Assembly (NCBI GenBank): GCA_046154695.1
Contig: JBJXFI010000117.1
Coordinates: 1-32,258 of the forward strand
DNA from: DALYLB01 sp046154695
GTDB taxonomy: Bacteria > Acidobacteriota > Blastocatellia > RBC074
Direction of reading: 5' to 3'
Length of the DNA: 32,258 nucleotides
Shown: in pieces, positions 1 through 11,917 of the stretch
Position numbering within the stretch: the first letter of the stretch is position 1
Layout of the letters: each line of letters starts with the position of its first letter
The notes under the pieces: model-generated
Database searches by the model: none
What the model saw: the letters and a program-made list of their open reading frames with translations, nothing else
Told to the model about the DNA's origin: nothing
Position numbers and translations under genes: made by a program

Positions 1-11
1 TCCTGTCAATT

Positions 12-67
12 CCGGCGGTTACGCTTCGCTTCACCGCCGGCTACCGTCTGGTGTTCCTTCGGAACAC
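12..67. repeat. REP-like pair of hairpins
   Basis: Two adjacent inverted repeats are visible. CCGGCGGT (12-19) pairs with ACCGCCGG (33-40), and GTGTTCC (51-57) pairs with GGAACAC (61-67) across a TTC loop. The modular GC-rich stem-loops resemble dispersed intergenic repeats of high-GC environmental bacteria. They lie downstream of the uvrA-type gene, so they could also act in transcription termination or mRNA 3'-end protection. There is no coding sequence between 1 and 154. Confidence 0.6.
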
Positions 68-154
68 AACAATGCGCCGATTGTCCATCAATATTGCGAA
101 ATTGTGTCCCACTTTTAATCACACCCCTTGATGATGGAACTCTCCCCGCGACTT

Positions 155-3092
<2,938 letters not shown>

Positions 3093-3103
<11 letters not shown>

Positions 3104-4010
3104 AGAAGAATGCGAGTTCCTGCACCTCGACGTTGCTCTTCTTCGTGAGGCGGACGGGCGTCCCCGCTTTGCCGATGAGCCCCTGGTCCGCCAGGTACTC
3201 GCACGCGGTGGTGACGCCGCATATGTTGAAGTTTCGTTTGAAGTGGTCCTCGATCTCCGTGCAGGAGCGCGCCTCGCCCGCCTCGCGCAGATGATCGATC
3301 ACCGGCCCGAAGAGCGCGGCCGCGCGCTCCGCGATGTACCGGTCGACGGCGTCGAGCGCCGCCTTGACGCTCTTCCGCGTCTTTTTCGCATTGAGCAGAT
3401 CGGTGTAGATGGTTTTGAAGAACGCCGGGTTGAGCTTCATCGCCTGCGGGATCACCTCGCGATCGGCCAGCAGGCGCGCGCCGATCACCTCCACCTGCGC
3501 CAGCGGCGTCGCGGCGGCGAGAATCCACAGCGTCGTGTAATCGAGATCGCCGCGCGTGACGAGAAACTTGTGGGCCTTGTAGATCGCCGGCAGCGCGCTC
3601 GCCGCCGCGCGCAGGAGCTGGATTTCGGTGTCGCGATCCCCGATCTCGCCGAGCCTGCGGAAGAGATCGGCGATCGTCTGATCGTGCGTGTAGAGCAGCC
3701 GCCCCTTCGCCAGAAACGTGTGCATGAACGAATTGTGGGTCGAGCCCTCGACCATTCCGCGGAACTCCGCGCGCGGAATGAGCTGCGCATGCACGTTCAC
3801 GCCGTCCGCATACAGCGCCAGCCCCGCTTCGTCCGTCTTTCTGTCGTCGATCGTCACGAGCACCAGATCGATGTCGGACTTCGCCCACACCGCGTCATAC
3901 GACAGGCTGCCGCAGAGGATGGCCGCGAGCACCGAGCGGTCCTCCTTCACCTGCGCGATGAGCGCGTCGAGCGCCTCTGTGAACTTTCGCTGGATCGATC
4001 CATTCTCCAT
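3093..4010 (-). CDS. Nucleotidyltransferase-domain protein
   Basis: A 305-residue cytoplasmic protein. The N-terminus shows the pol-beta-type nucleotidyltransferase signature: GS at residues 34-35, followed by SDIDL with aspartates at about 46 and 48, the expected metal ligands. The middle is helical. The last 50 residues (NICGVTTACEYLADQG, then a basic VRLTKK stretch) look like a small winged helix, which is an inference. The substrate is unknown; relatives modify antibiotics, tRNA or proteins, or act as antitoxin-like MNTs. The gene is directly upstream of the uvrA-type gene and shares 11 bp with it, implying one transcript. No HEPN toxin partner is adjacent, which argues against a classic MNT-HEPN pair. 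Confidence 0.75.
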
Positions 4011-4030
4011 GCGCGGACCAGGCCCTCTAA

Positions 4031-4274
4031 GAGGGTGTTTTGAAGTTCTTTTGCCTCAACCCGCGAAGCGGGTGGCAGCATAAAGCCTGGGGTGAAGGCG
4101 AAGCCGGAACCCCAGGGCTGGTAAAAAGGGTTTTCAAGCCCGTGAAACGGGCGACAGCGGATCCGCTGTCGCCCGTTTCACGGGCTCGCGAGCGTTTTCG
4201 AAGCGGTCCTGGGGCTTACGCCCCAGGCTTTATGCTGTCGCCTGCTTCGCAGGCTCCAAATCCAAAACACCCTC
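4031..4274. mobile_element. MITE-like element with terminal inverted repeats
   Basis: A 244-bp non-coding block is bounded by perfect 12-bp terminal inverted repeats, GAGGGTGTTTTG (4031-4042) and CAAAACACCCTC (4263-4274). A TAA trinucleotide flanks both ends (4028-4030 and 4275-4277), as a 3-bp target duplication would. Inside are nested inverted repeats: a 15-bp pair, GCATAAAGCCTGGGG (4078-4092) with its complement at 4221-4235, and the central 50-bp palindrome. The ends and 3-bp TNA-type duplication recall the IS1031 subgroup of IS5, which is an inference. It fills most of the gap between the kinase and nucleotidyltransferase genes. Nothing else is evident in 4275-4383. Confidence 0.65.
4137..4186. 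repeat. Perfect 50-bp palindrome
   Basis: Two 25-bp arms (4137-4161 and 4162-4186) are exact reverse complements with no spacer, centred on GGATCC. Such a sequence can extrude as a cruciform or form a very stable RNA hairpin. It is the core of the MITE-like element. Confidence 0.9.
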
Positions 4275-4383
4275 TAAGTCAAAACAGCAAAAATTGAGAC
4301 GGCTTCACCACGGGGGACACGGGGAAAGCGGATTTTAGCGCGAAACGGGAAATCGTACACACGGATCGCGGCGGCGTGGATTG

Positions 4384-6960
4384 TCATCGCGGCAAACCGG
4401 CCTGCTGAAGCAGCGCGGTGAATCGCGGATTGGCGCGCAGCGGATCGTAGCGGGGATCGGCCTTGAGCTGGGTGAGGGCGAAGTGCCGCTCGGCGAGGGC
4501 CTTGTCAAGCCAGTCGAGCGCCTTCTCCTCCTCGCCGAGGGCGGCGTGCAGGTAGGCGAAGCTGACGGCGGCGGGGGGGTGGCCCCGTTTCGCGGCGTCG
4601 TAATAGTCGCTCAGGCGCTTGCGCCGGTAGCCGGTGATGCCGCCCGATTTATAGGCCGCGGCCAGGGCGTCGGCGTTTCGCGGCCGGGTTTCGAGATAAG
4701 TTGCGATCATCTTGTCGTATTCGCCCAGTTGATCGTAACAGTTGGCGATCCAGCGGCGGGGCAGCAGCAGTTGGGGGTTGAGTTCGAGCGTCTTGTGAAG
4801 CTGGGCGATGGCCTCTTCGTACCTGTGCGCGAAGAAGAGATAGACGCCCCAGTCCTTGTTGATGGGCATCGAGAGGGGGTCGATCTCGTGGGCGAGCCGG
4901 ATTTCGCGCAGGGCGTCGTCGAGGCGTCCCTGGGTGACCAGATATTCGGCGAACCAGTGGTGGGCGGTGGCGGAGCGCGGATTGGACTGTACGACCCGCA
5001 GAAACCGCGTCTCGGCCTCCTGCCATTTCCATTCGTAGTGAAACTGCACGAAGGCGATGGTGGCGTTGGGCTCGGTGAAAGCCGGGGCGAGTTCCATGGC
5101 CTTGTAGGCTTCGGCGATCGCGCGCTGGGGGTCGGCCGCGTCGGCGCCGCGCAGGGCATAGGCCTCGGCGAGCGCGGCGTGGGCCGGGGGAAAGCGCGGG
5201 TCCCTGGCGACGGCCTCTTCCAGGTATTTGACGGCCGACTGCAGCTGTTCCTCGCGGTCGTCGTCGGCGCGCTGGTTCCAGAAGTACCGGCCCTTGAGAT
5301 ATGCCTCGTAGGCGATGGGATCGGCGACCGAATGGGCGGCGAGACGGCCCTGCTGGGTGGCGGACAATTGAAGCTGCAGGGTGTCGGCGATTCTCTCGGC
5401 GATCCGGGGCTGCAGCGCGGCGGCCTCGGCGGGCTTGATCGTGTAGCGGTCTCCCCACAGGCGCGCGCCGTCGCGGGTGGCGATCAGTTCGACGGCGATG
5501 AGCAGGTCGCCGGCCTGCCGGGCGACCCGGCCGACGGCCACCGCGCCGACCTGCAGCCGGCTGCCGAGGTCGCGCGGCGCGGCCTCCTGCCCCCGCTTCA
5601 TCGTATACCGCACGGTCGTCCATCCCATGACGCGGAGCTGCGGAAAGAGCGAGAGCGATTCGGTGATCCCTTCCGGCACGCCCTCGCACAGATAGCTCAG
5701 ATTCTCGTCGCCCGTGGCGTTGACGAAGGGCAGGACCGCGATCGAGTTCATCGGCGCGGGCGGGCGCCATTGCCGCCAAAGAACGATCGCGGCGAGCCCC
5801 GTAAGCACGGCCAAAACGGCCAGCACGGCCGCGGGCATCCACCGGCCGCGCGCGGTTGCGGGCGCCGCCCGCGGCAGGCGGTAGGTTGTGTGGAGGCCCG
5901 CGTTCGTCGTGCCGCTCAGCATCGACCGCAGATCGAAGGCCAGGTCGCGCGCCGAATCGAAGCGATTGGCCGGCGACTTTTCGAGGCAGCGGCGCGCGAT
6001 GCGCTCCAGATCGAACGGGATCTCGCTTGCCGGGCTCTCGGGCGAAGACGTCGGCGCGGCCAGCGGCGGAAGCTCATCCCGCAAAATCGACGCCATCGTC
6101 TCGGCGATCGAGCCGCGATCGAAGGGGCGGCGGCCCGTGAGCATTTCAAAGAGAACGACGCCGAGCGTGAAGATGTCGCTCGGCGCGTCGGCCGTCTCGC
6201 CGCGCGCCTGTTCGGGCGACATATACCCGATGGTCCCCATCAGCGTGCCGGGCCGGGTCTCTTCCAGATTCGATTTGACGGTCTCGGCATGGGCCGAAAG
6301 CTCGTGCTTGACGCGGGCGATCCCGAAATCGAGGATCTTGAGATGGCCGTCCCGGGTGAGAAAGAGGTTCTCCGGCTTGATGTCCCGATGGACGATGCCC
6401 TTCGCGTGCGCCGCGCCCAGACCCTCGGCCGCTGCAGCCGCGATCTTGACGGCCTCGCGCCAGGCGAGCGGCCCGGGGCGCATGCGCGCGCGAAGCGTCT
6501 CGCCCTCCAGCAGCTCCATCACGGCGTAGGCGACGCCCTCTTCGTGGCCGAAATCATGGATCGACATTATGTTCGGATGGGAGAGCGCCGCGACGGCCTT
6601 GGCTTCGCGCTCGAATCGTTCGAGCGCCTCGGGATTGGCCGCGAGGCGCGCCGGCAGAACCTTGACCGCCACATCCCGGTCGAGCCGCAGATCGCGCGCG
6701 CGATAGACCTCGCCCATGCCCCCCGCGCCGAGCAGCTCCTCGATTCGATAATGTCCGAGCGTCGCCCCCAGCATCCGCCGCCCCGCGCCGGATTCGCCAG
6801 GCTCATCGGATTCCGCCTCCAACCGCGCCTCGACCTCGCTCCGCAGCTCTTCATCGCCCGCGCAGGCCGCAACCAGAAAGGCGCCGCGCTCCGCCGGTTC
6901 ATGCCGCCGCGCTTCCTCCGCCAATTGATCGATCTGTTGCCTGCGATCCGTGCTGGCCAT
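4384..6960 (-). CDS. Ser/Thr protein kinase with TPR domain
   Basis: An 858-residue Hanks-type kinase anchored in the inner membrane. The kinase domain (about 70-345) has the glycine loop GAGGMGEVY (78-86), catalytic Lys100 in VAVKVL, HRDIKPEN (191-198) and DFG (211-213), so it should be active. One transmembrane helix lies at about 374-396. It is followed by a TolB/FlgO-like segment starting at SIAVLPF (about 406-530), then TPR-like helical repeats to the end. A short acidic helical region precedes the kinase. This kinase-TM-TolB-like-TPR layout is frequent in Acidobacteriota and relatives; ligand and targets are unknown. The gene stands alone, divided from its upstream neighbour by the MITE-like element. 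The ATG at 6960 has only a weak ribosome-binding site. Confidence 0.92.
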   Translation of the reverse strand: MASTDRRQQIDQLAEEARRHEPAERGAFLVAACAGDEELRSEVEARLEAESDEPGESGAGRRMLGATLGHYRIEELLGAGGMGEVYRARDLRLDRDVAVKVLPARLAANPEALERFEREAKAVAALSHPNIMSIHDFGHEEGVAYAVMELLEGETLRARMRPGPLAWREAVKIAAAAAEGLGAAHAKGIVHRDIKPENLFLTRDGHLKILDFGIARVKHELSAHAETVKSNLEETRPGTLMGTIGYMSPEQARGETADAPSDIFTLGVVLFEMLTGRRPFDRGSIAETMASILRDELPPLAAPTSSPESPASEIPFDLERIARRCLEKSPANRFDSARDLAFDLRSMLSGTTNAGLHTTYRLPRAAPATARGRWMPAAVLAVLAVLTGLAAIVLWRQWRPPAPMNSIAVLPFVNATGDENLSYLCEGVPEGITESLSLFPQLRVMGWTTVRYTMKRGQEAAPRDLGSRLQVGAVAVGRVARQAGDLLIAVELIATRDGARLWGDRYTIKPAEAAALQPRIAERIADTLQLQLSATQQGRLAAHSVADPIAYEAYLKGRYFWNQRADDDREEQLQSAVKYLEEAVARDPRFPPAHAALAEAYALRGADAADPQRAIAEAYKAMELAPAFTEPNATIAFVQFHYEWKWQEAETRFLRVVQSNPRSATAHHWFAEYLVTQGRLDDALREIRLAHEIDPLSMPINKDWGVYLFFAHRYEEAIAQLHKTLELNPQLLLPRRWIANCYDQLGEYDKMIATYLETRPRNADALAAAYKSGGITGYRRKRLSDYYDAAKRGHPPAAVSFAYLHAALGEEEKALDWLDKALAERHFALTQLKADPRYDPLRANPRFTALLQQAGLPR

Positions 6961-7097
6961 AATCTTGGGGACAATTCGCGTTCACGCCGTCATCAAATTT
7001 CGCGAGGTAAAATTTAGCCTTCACTTCAAAAGATAACGCAAAAGCTCCGCAACGGCGAGCGCCAGCTCGCGAAGAAGATGAAGGCGGTGGGAGAATC

Positions 7098-8426
7098 TCA
7101 GAAGGGCGCGGTTCTCCTTCTACGGCTGTGGACCCACAGGAGGGCGCCGACGCCCGGAATCAGGGCCAGGAGCCAGGCCTGCGTGAGGCTTCGCGTGCTG
7201 ATGAGCCAGCAGGAGAAGGCGATGCCGAGCACCGCAATAATACGGCCGCCGGGAAGATGAAAGCCGGCGGGTTTGTCGGGATGTTTTCTCAGGATGATCA
7301 GGGCCGCGCACGTCAGCCCGTAAACGCCGAGCCGTGAGATGGCCGCAAGCGCCGCGGCCTGTGTGAAGCTGCTGTAAAGGCCCAGTCCCAGCGCGACGGC
7401 GGAGTTGACCGCGATGGCGGCGTGCGGCGTGCGAAACCGGGGATGGACGCGGGCAAGGACCGAGGGCAGTTCGCGTCGTTCGGCCATCGAGAAGAGGATG
7501 CGGGGCGTCATCAGCGCGAAGCCCGTCAGCCAGCCGTAGATCGAGATGACGACGGCCAGGCTGCCGATGGTCAGTCCGACGGGGCCGAGCATCTCGCCGA
7601 GCGCCGCCGCCACAGGCGCCGAACTGCGCGCGGCGTTCGGCAGAACGCCCATCACGGCGAGCTGCACCAGGCAGTAGATCGCCGTGACGGCCGACATCGC
7701 AACGATGAGCGCGAAGGCCGTGTCTCTCTTCGGATTGCGGGTCTCGCTCGCGGCGACCACCGCCGATTCGAAGCCGCCGTAGGCGAAGACGAGCAACAGG
7801 ATGGCTTCCGTCCAGTTCGGCGCGGAGACCGTCTGCGTCGCGAGGACCTCCGGGCGAAAGTGAATCCCGCCGAGCAACGCCACCAGCAGGAGCGGGGCGA
7901 GTTTCGCCACCGTGAACCCATTGACCGCCCAGGACGCCTGTCGCACGCCGATCACGTTGACGGCCGTCACCAGAACCATCCCGCCCGTCATCGCCAGGGC
8001 GCGCCCCGCCGGCGCGCGAACCGCCGGAACGAGCGGCGCCAGATAGGCGATCAGAACATTCAGCGTCGCGGCGCAGGAGAGCACCCGCGTCCAGATCTGC
8101 AGCCAGCCGATCTGAAAGCCCACGGCGGCTCCAAAGGTCTCGCGCACGTACAGGTACGGCCCCCCGGCGTCCTGAAAACGACTGCCGACCTCCGCGAAAC
8201 AGAGAACGACGATGAAGATGCAGCCGCCCGCACAGAGAATCGCCAGCGGGCTCCTGGCGCCGACCAGCCCCGCGACCGCCGACGGCATGCCGAAAATGCC
8301 GCTGCCGATCACACTGTTGATGACGACCGCCGTCAACCCCCATCGGCCGATCGCCCGGATCAGCGTCGGCCGAATCGTGGCATCTTCCGCGACGTCGCTT
8401 TTCCCGGCCATCTGCTCCGCCTTCAT
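7098..8426 (-). CDS. APC-superfamily amino acid permease
   Basis: A 442-residue integral membrane protein with about 12 hydrophobic segments by eye. The first helix contains INSVIGSGIFGMPSA, the unwound GxG(I)F substrate-binding motif of amino acid-polyamine-organocation transporters. Further family marks are an aromatic GGPYLYVRETFG stretch after helix 2 and FAYGGFESAVVAASE in the helix 6 region. Substrate specificity cannot be read, though amino acids are most likely. The ATG at 8426 follows a good GGGGAGG ribosome-binding site nine bases upstream. Length is typical and no lesion is seen. Confidence 0.9.
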   Translation of the reverse strand: MKAEQMAGKSDVAEDATIRPTLIRAIGRWGLTAVVINSVIGSGIFGMPSAVAGLVGARSPLAILCAGGCIFIVVLCFAEVGSRFQDAGGPYLYVRETFGAAVGFQIGWLQIWTRVLSCAATLNVLIAYLAPLVPAVRAPAGRALAMTGGMVLVTAVNVIGVRQASWAVNGFTVAKLAPLLLVALLGGIHFRPEVLATQTVSAPNWTEAILLLVFAYGGFESAVVAASETRNPKRDTAFALIVAMSAVTAIYCLVQLAVMGVLPNAARSSAPVAAALGEMLGPVGLTIGSLAVVISIYGWLTGFALMTPRILFSMAERRELPSVLARVHPRFRTPHAAIAVNSAVALGLGLYSSFTQAAALAAISRLGVYGLTCAALIILRKHPDKPAGFHLPGGRIIAVLGIAFSCWLISTRSLTQAWLLALIPGVGALLWVHSRRRRTAPF

Positions 8427-8486
8427 CGCGATCGCCCTCCCCGGAACTACCCGATTCCTTCCGCCTGAACGCGCCCCCCCATCCTC

Positions 8487-9734
8487 TTACACTTCTTTCC
8501 AAAGGCCGGCAACCGGAAAGGCGATAAAATGCTCGTCGAATTGCACGATCTCCTGGCCCGTATACAGGATTACGCCCCGCTTGAATTTTCGCCCCGCAGT
8601 TTCTCGCAGCGCCGTCAATCCCTTGAAATCGCCTCCGCTTACTGATCCGCTGGCTTTTACCTCCACGCCGACAATCTCACCGGAAGCCCCCTCCAGCACA
8701 ATGTCCACTTCCTGGCCGGATTGTGTGCGGAAATGGAAAAGCTGCGGCTGGGTTTCGCTCCACGAAGCCTGCTTGCGAAGCTCCATCACGACGAAATTTT
8801 CGAGGATCGCTCCAAATATCTGGCTGTCCTTCTCCAGACGCTCTTCATTCACCCCTAACAGGTAGGAGAGCAGGCCTGTATCGCACAGTGTCAGCTTCGG
8901 CGCCTTGACCAGCCTCTTGCCGATGTTGGCGGACCATGCCGGCAGCATCTGAACAATGAACGTCGCCTCCAGCAGCCCCATATATCGCTTCAGCGTGGAT
9001 TGCGGTATGACCAGGGAGCGTGAAATCTCCGAGAAATTCAGGAGCGAAGCCGCGCGCGAAGCCAGCAATGTCATCAATCTCGGCATCTCCGCCAGCCCCT
9101 CGATGTTGGCTATTTCTCGCACGTCACGCTGCAGTATCGTTGTGATGTATGACCCGAACCATGCGCGACGACGCGGCTCCGCCTCGCGATTCAGAATTTC
9201 GGGATAACCGCCGCGAACCACGCGCGCGATCAAGTCGGCCCTTGTGAATCTGACCCGCGCCGGCAGCGCCAGCTCTTTTGCGAACACCCTGTCAATGAAA
9301 GACTCCCTGACGCCGTCGATCTCCCCTTGAGACAGCGGCCATAACCTGATGGTCTCCATCCGCCCGGCAAGGGAATCCGCCAGATGAGGCAGCATCATGA
9401 CATTCGCCGATCTGGTCAGCAGGAATTTGCCTGACCGGCGGTTGCGGTCCACCGCGAGTTTGATCGGTAGAAAAAGCTCAGGCGCCCGCTGTATCTCATC
9501 CAGCACTACAGGAACGGGCTGCGCGTCGAGCTCGGAAATAAAGCCCGCCGCGTTGAAACGCGCCGCTGATAACACCGCCGCGTCATCGAGCGTCATATAG
9601 CGGGCCGGGTGGTCCGTCTCGGCCATGTGCTCCACCAGCGTGCTTTTTCCCGCCTGGCGCGCGCCCGTCAACAGCACTACCGGCGTATCCGCCAGAGCGT
9701 CTCGCAGCGCATCCTTGATATGCCGGGTGATCAT
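8487..9734 (-). CDS. AAA_14 / DUF4143 ATPase
   Basis: This 415-residue protein starts with a P-loop ATPase domain: Walker A GARQAGKST near residues 24-32 and Walker B VPVVLDEIQ near 75. The C-terminal DUF4143 domain has a PD-(D/E)XK-like core, EVDIVLE followed by VGVEVKAS near 345-365. These are hallmarks of a widespread but poorly characterised ATPase family that spreads horizontally and is often discussed alongside toxin-antitoxin and mobile loci. The reaction is unknown. The ATG at 9734 is five bases from a perfect inverted repeat, and AT-rich DNA adjoins it, unlike the rest of the window. This supports acquisition as a self-contained cassette. Confidence 0.9.
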   Translation of the reverse strand: MITRHIKDALRDALADTPVVLLTGARQAGKSTLVEHMAETDHPARYMTLDDAAVLSAARFNAAGFISELDAQPVPVVLDEIQRAPELFLPIKLAVDRNRRSGKFLLTRSANVMMLPHLADSLAGRMETIRLWPLSQGEIDGVRESFIDRVFAKELALPARVRFTRADLIARVVRGGYPEILNREAEPRRRAWFGSYITTILQRDVREIANIEGLAEMPRLMTLLASRAASLLNFSEISRSLVIPQSTLKRYMGLLEATFIVQMLPAWSANIGKRLVKAPKLTLCDTGLLSYLLGVNEERLEKDSQIFGAILENFVVMELRKQASWSETQPQLFHFRTQSGQEVDIVLEGASGEIVGVEVKASGSVSGGDFKGLTALRETAGRKFKRGVILYTGQEIVQFDEHFIAFPVAGLWKEV

Positions 9735-9738
9735 TTGT

Positions 9739-9789
9739 GAATATTAGCCACCGAGTGGTTGATTTTCAACCACTCGGTGGCTAATATTC
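9739..9789. promoter_or_regulatory. Perfect 24-bp inverted repeat before the AAA_14 gene
   Basis: The arms 9739-9762 and 9766-9789 are exact complements around a TTT loop. Each arm contains CCACCGAGTGGTTGA. The repeat begins five bases upstream of the ATPase start codon, so it covers the ribosome-binding site and probably the promoter. It could be an operator, an mRNA hairpin hiding the start, or a mobile cassette end. Confidence 0.75.
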
Positions 9790-9964
9790 GACTGTTTGCG
9801 ATTCTTCTGATTTTAATTATATGCGTCTGATAATGGTAAATTAATAGCAAAACCTCTGCGCAATCCCATACTCTATTCACAGTTCTACCAACGAGATACA
9901 AGCATATTACTTCATTGTCTTGCTCGTTATCAGACTCAGATTATATAAAAAAATTAAGGAGCGA
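9790..9964. other. AT-rich intergenic spacer
   Basis: This 175-bp stretch is clearly richer in A and T than its surroundings and has no ORF. It separates the AAA_14 ATPase gene from the aminotransferase 3' end. The composition suggests foreign DNA brought in with the ATPase cassette. No tRNA or convincing terminator was recognised. Confidence 0.5.
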
Positions 9965-11092
9965 TCAGATGTGGAAGAAGGCGCGGATCTCCTGACAGAC
10001 ACGCGCGGCCTGGGTGTCGGTCAGATGGGGATGAATCGGCAGACTAAGGATCTGCGCGGCGGTCTGGTCGGTGACGGGCAGGTGGGTTCGATGGACGGGA
10101 TAGCGGCCAAGGTAGGCGGGTTGGCGGTGGATCGGCATGGGGTAATGGATGAGCGTGCCGATGGCCCTGGATTGAAGGTGCTGGCGTAGGGCGTCGCGGT
10201 CGTCGGACCGGACGACGTACTGATGGTAGACGTGCGTGGCGTCCGGGCGGCGCTGCGGGAGGCGGAGCGGGGTGTCGGCGAGTTCTTGATCGTAGATGGC
10301 GGCGATCTGCCGGCGGCGATGATTCTCCTGCTCCAGGTTCCTGAGCCGGACGCGCAGCACGGCGGCCTGAATCTCGTCGAGCCGCGAATTGACGCCGGGG
10401 AAGAGGCTGACATAGCGGTCGCGCCAGCCGTATTCGCGCACGCGGGCGGCGGTCTCGGCCAGGGCCGGATCGCTTGTCACGATCGCGCCGCCATCGCCGA
10501 GCGCGCCGAGGTTCTTGGTCGGATAGAAGCTGAAGGCCCCCATCTCGCCGAAGGTCCCGACCCGCCGCCCGTGCAGCGTGGCGCCATGGGCCTGGGCGCA
10601 GTCCTCGACGAGCGCCATCTCGTGCTCGCGCGCGAGCGAGGCGAGCGCATCGATCCCGGCCGGATGGCCGTACAGATGAACGGGCACGATCGCGCGAATC
10701 CTTCCCTTCCCGCGCCAGGTCGTGATCGCCTCTTCGATCAAACGCGGATCGATCGTGTAGCTTTCCGGGTCGATATCGACGAAGAGCGGCACGGCGCCCG
10801 CCATCTCGATCGCGACGACGGTCGCCACGGCCGTATGGCTGGACGTGATGACGAGATCGCCCGGCTCGGTCAGGCAGCGCAGCGCGATGCTGATCGCGTC
10901 GGTGCCGCTTGCCACGCCCACGCAAAATTCCGCGCCCAGGTAGGCGGCGAATTCGCGCTCGAACGAGGCGACCTGCTTCCCGAGTATGTACCAGCCGCTC
11001 GCGAGCGTCTCGGCGATGGCCCGATCGATCTCCTCGCGGTGCGCCAGATAACCGGCCTTCGGGTCGGATTGAAGAATGGGCTCTGTCGTCAC
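9965..11092 (-). CDS. DegT/DnrJ/EryC1/StrS family aminotransferase
   Basis: A PLP-dependent sugar aminotransferase or dehydratase of about 375 residues. The fold-type I motif SFYPTKNLGALGDGG supplies the Schiff-base lysine. GVASGTDAIS near the N-terminus and VEDCAQAHGA are the phosphate- and cofactor-binding segments. Such enzymes transfer an amino group to nucleotide-linked keto-sugars for O-antigens, glycans or aminoglycoside-like products. The chosen start is GTG at 11092, preceded by GAGGGA. A TTG at 11173, immediately after the ABC ATPase stop, would add 27 residues that do not look like the family. It is the last gene of the biosynthetic run. Confidence 0.88.
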   Translation of the reverse strand: MTTEPILQSDPKAGYLAHREEIDRAIAETLASGWYILGKQVASFEREFAAYLGAEFCVGVASGTDAISIALRCLTEPGDLVITSSHTAVATVVAIEMAGAVPLFVDIDPESYTIDPRLIEEAITTWRGKGRIRAIVPVHLYGHPAGIDALASLAREHEMALVEDCAQAHGATLHGRRVGTFGEMGAFSFYPTKNLGALGDGGAIVTSDPALAETAARVREYGWRDRYVSLFPGVNSRLDEIQAAVLRVRLRNLEQENHRRRQIAAIYDQELADTPLRLPQRRPDATHVYHQYVVRSDDRDALRQHLQSRAIGTLIHYPMPIHRQPAYLGRYPVHRTHLPVTDQTAAQILSLPIHPHLTDTQAARVCQEIRAFFHI

Positions 11093-11173
11093 GGCTCCCT
11101 CGGGTGGAGTTTCGTCTCGGTGGCGTGCACGCGCCCGCGTTGCCGGTTGGGGCGCGCTTTTCGGGATTTTCAA

Positions 11174-11917
11174 TCAGGCAACCGCGGCCTGCTTAGAAAC
11201 GAAAGGGTCTTTTCCTCGCATGAAATCGAGATAGATCGATTCCAGATCCTCGTGCTCCAGATGCTGGCGGGTGCGCTCCATCACCTTGCGCCCCTCCTTC
11301 ATGATTCCCACCCGGTCGGCGATCTCCTTGGCGCGAAAGATATCGTGCGTCGACATCAGGATCGCCTTTCCCTTCTGCCGCAACTGTTCGAGGATCTCCA
11401 TGAACTCGGCGCCGGCCTTCGGATCGAGGCCGGAGGTCGGCTCGTCGAGCAGCACAACGGGGGCGTCGCGGATGATCGCGATCGCGATCCCGACCTTCTG
11501 CCGCATTCCCTTGGAAAACTCCTTGACCTTCTGCTCAAAAGCCTTCTCCTGCAGCCCGACTTCGCGCAGAACCAGGTAATAGTCATCGCGCTTGAGCCCG
11601 AATTTGCCGCCGAGGCGGGCGAAGAAATCGAGGTTTTGCCGGGCGGTGAAGTTGCCGTACAGCATGACGTTCTCCGACACATAGGCCATGTGTTTCTTGG
11701 CCTCCAACGGATTGGCCGTAACATCGACGCCATTCACGACGGCCTTGCCCGAGGTCGGTTCGATGAAATTGAGGAAGAGATTGATCGTCGTCGTCTTTCC
11801 CGCGCCGTTCGCGCCGAGCAGGCAATAGATCTGTCCGGGCAGCACCTTGAGACAGAAGGAATCCAGCGCCAGATGCCCATCCTCATACCGTTTGGTTAAC
11901 TCGTTCGCCTCGATCAT
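11174..11917 (-). CDS. ABC transporter ATP-binding protein (ABC-2/NosF-like)
   Basis: A 247-residue nucleotide-binding subunit. Walker A is GANGAGKTT near 35-43. The signature is FSKGMRQKVGIA rather than LSGGQ, as in many ABC-2 export ATPases. Walker B is VVLLDEPTSGLDP. It should power a membrane export complex, but no permease gene lies next to it. It overlaps the beta-propeller gene by four bases (ATGA), so the two are translationally coupled, and GGAGG precedes the ATG. A permease elsewhere, or one lost by rearrangement, must be assumed. Confidence 0.9.
   Translation of the reverse strand: MIEANELTKRYEDGHLALDSFCLKVLPGQIYCLLGANGAGKTTTINLFLNFIEPTSGKAVVNGVDVTANPLEAKKHMAYVSENVMLYGNFTARQNLDFFARLGGKFGLKRDDYYLVLREVGLQEKAFEQKVKEFSKGMRQKVGIAIAIIRDAPVVLLDEPTSGLDPKAGAEFMEILEQLRQKGKAILMSTHDIFRAKEIADRVGIMKEGRKVMERTRQHLEHEDLESIYLDFMRGKDPFVSKQAAVA

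Noticed and set aside
4040..4297. 85-residue ORF starting MKFFCLNPRSGWQHKAW
   Set aside because: It lies entirely in the MITE-like repeat; similar peptides arise by translating dispersed repeats.
4381..7017. 878-residue plus-strand ORF opposite the kinase gene
   Set aside because: The minus strand holds an intact kinase with all catalytic motifs; the plus-strand frame has none.
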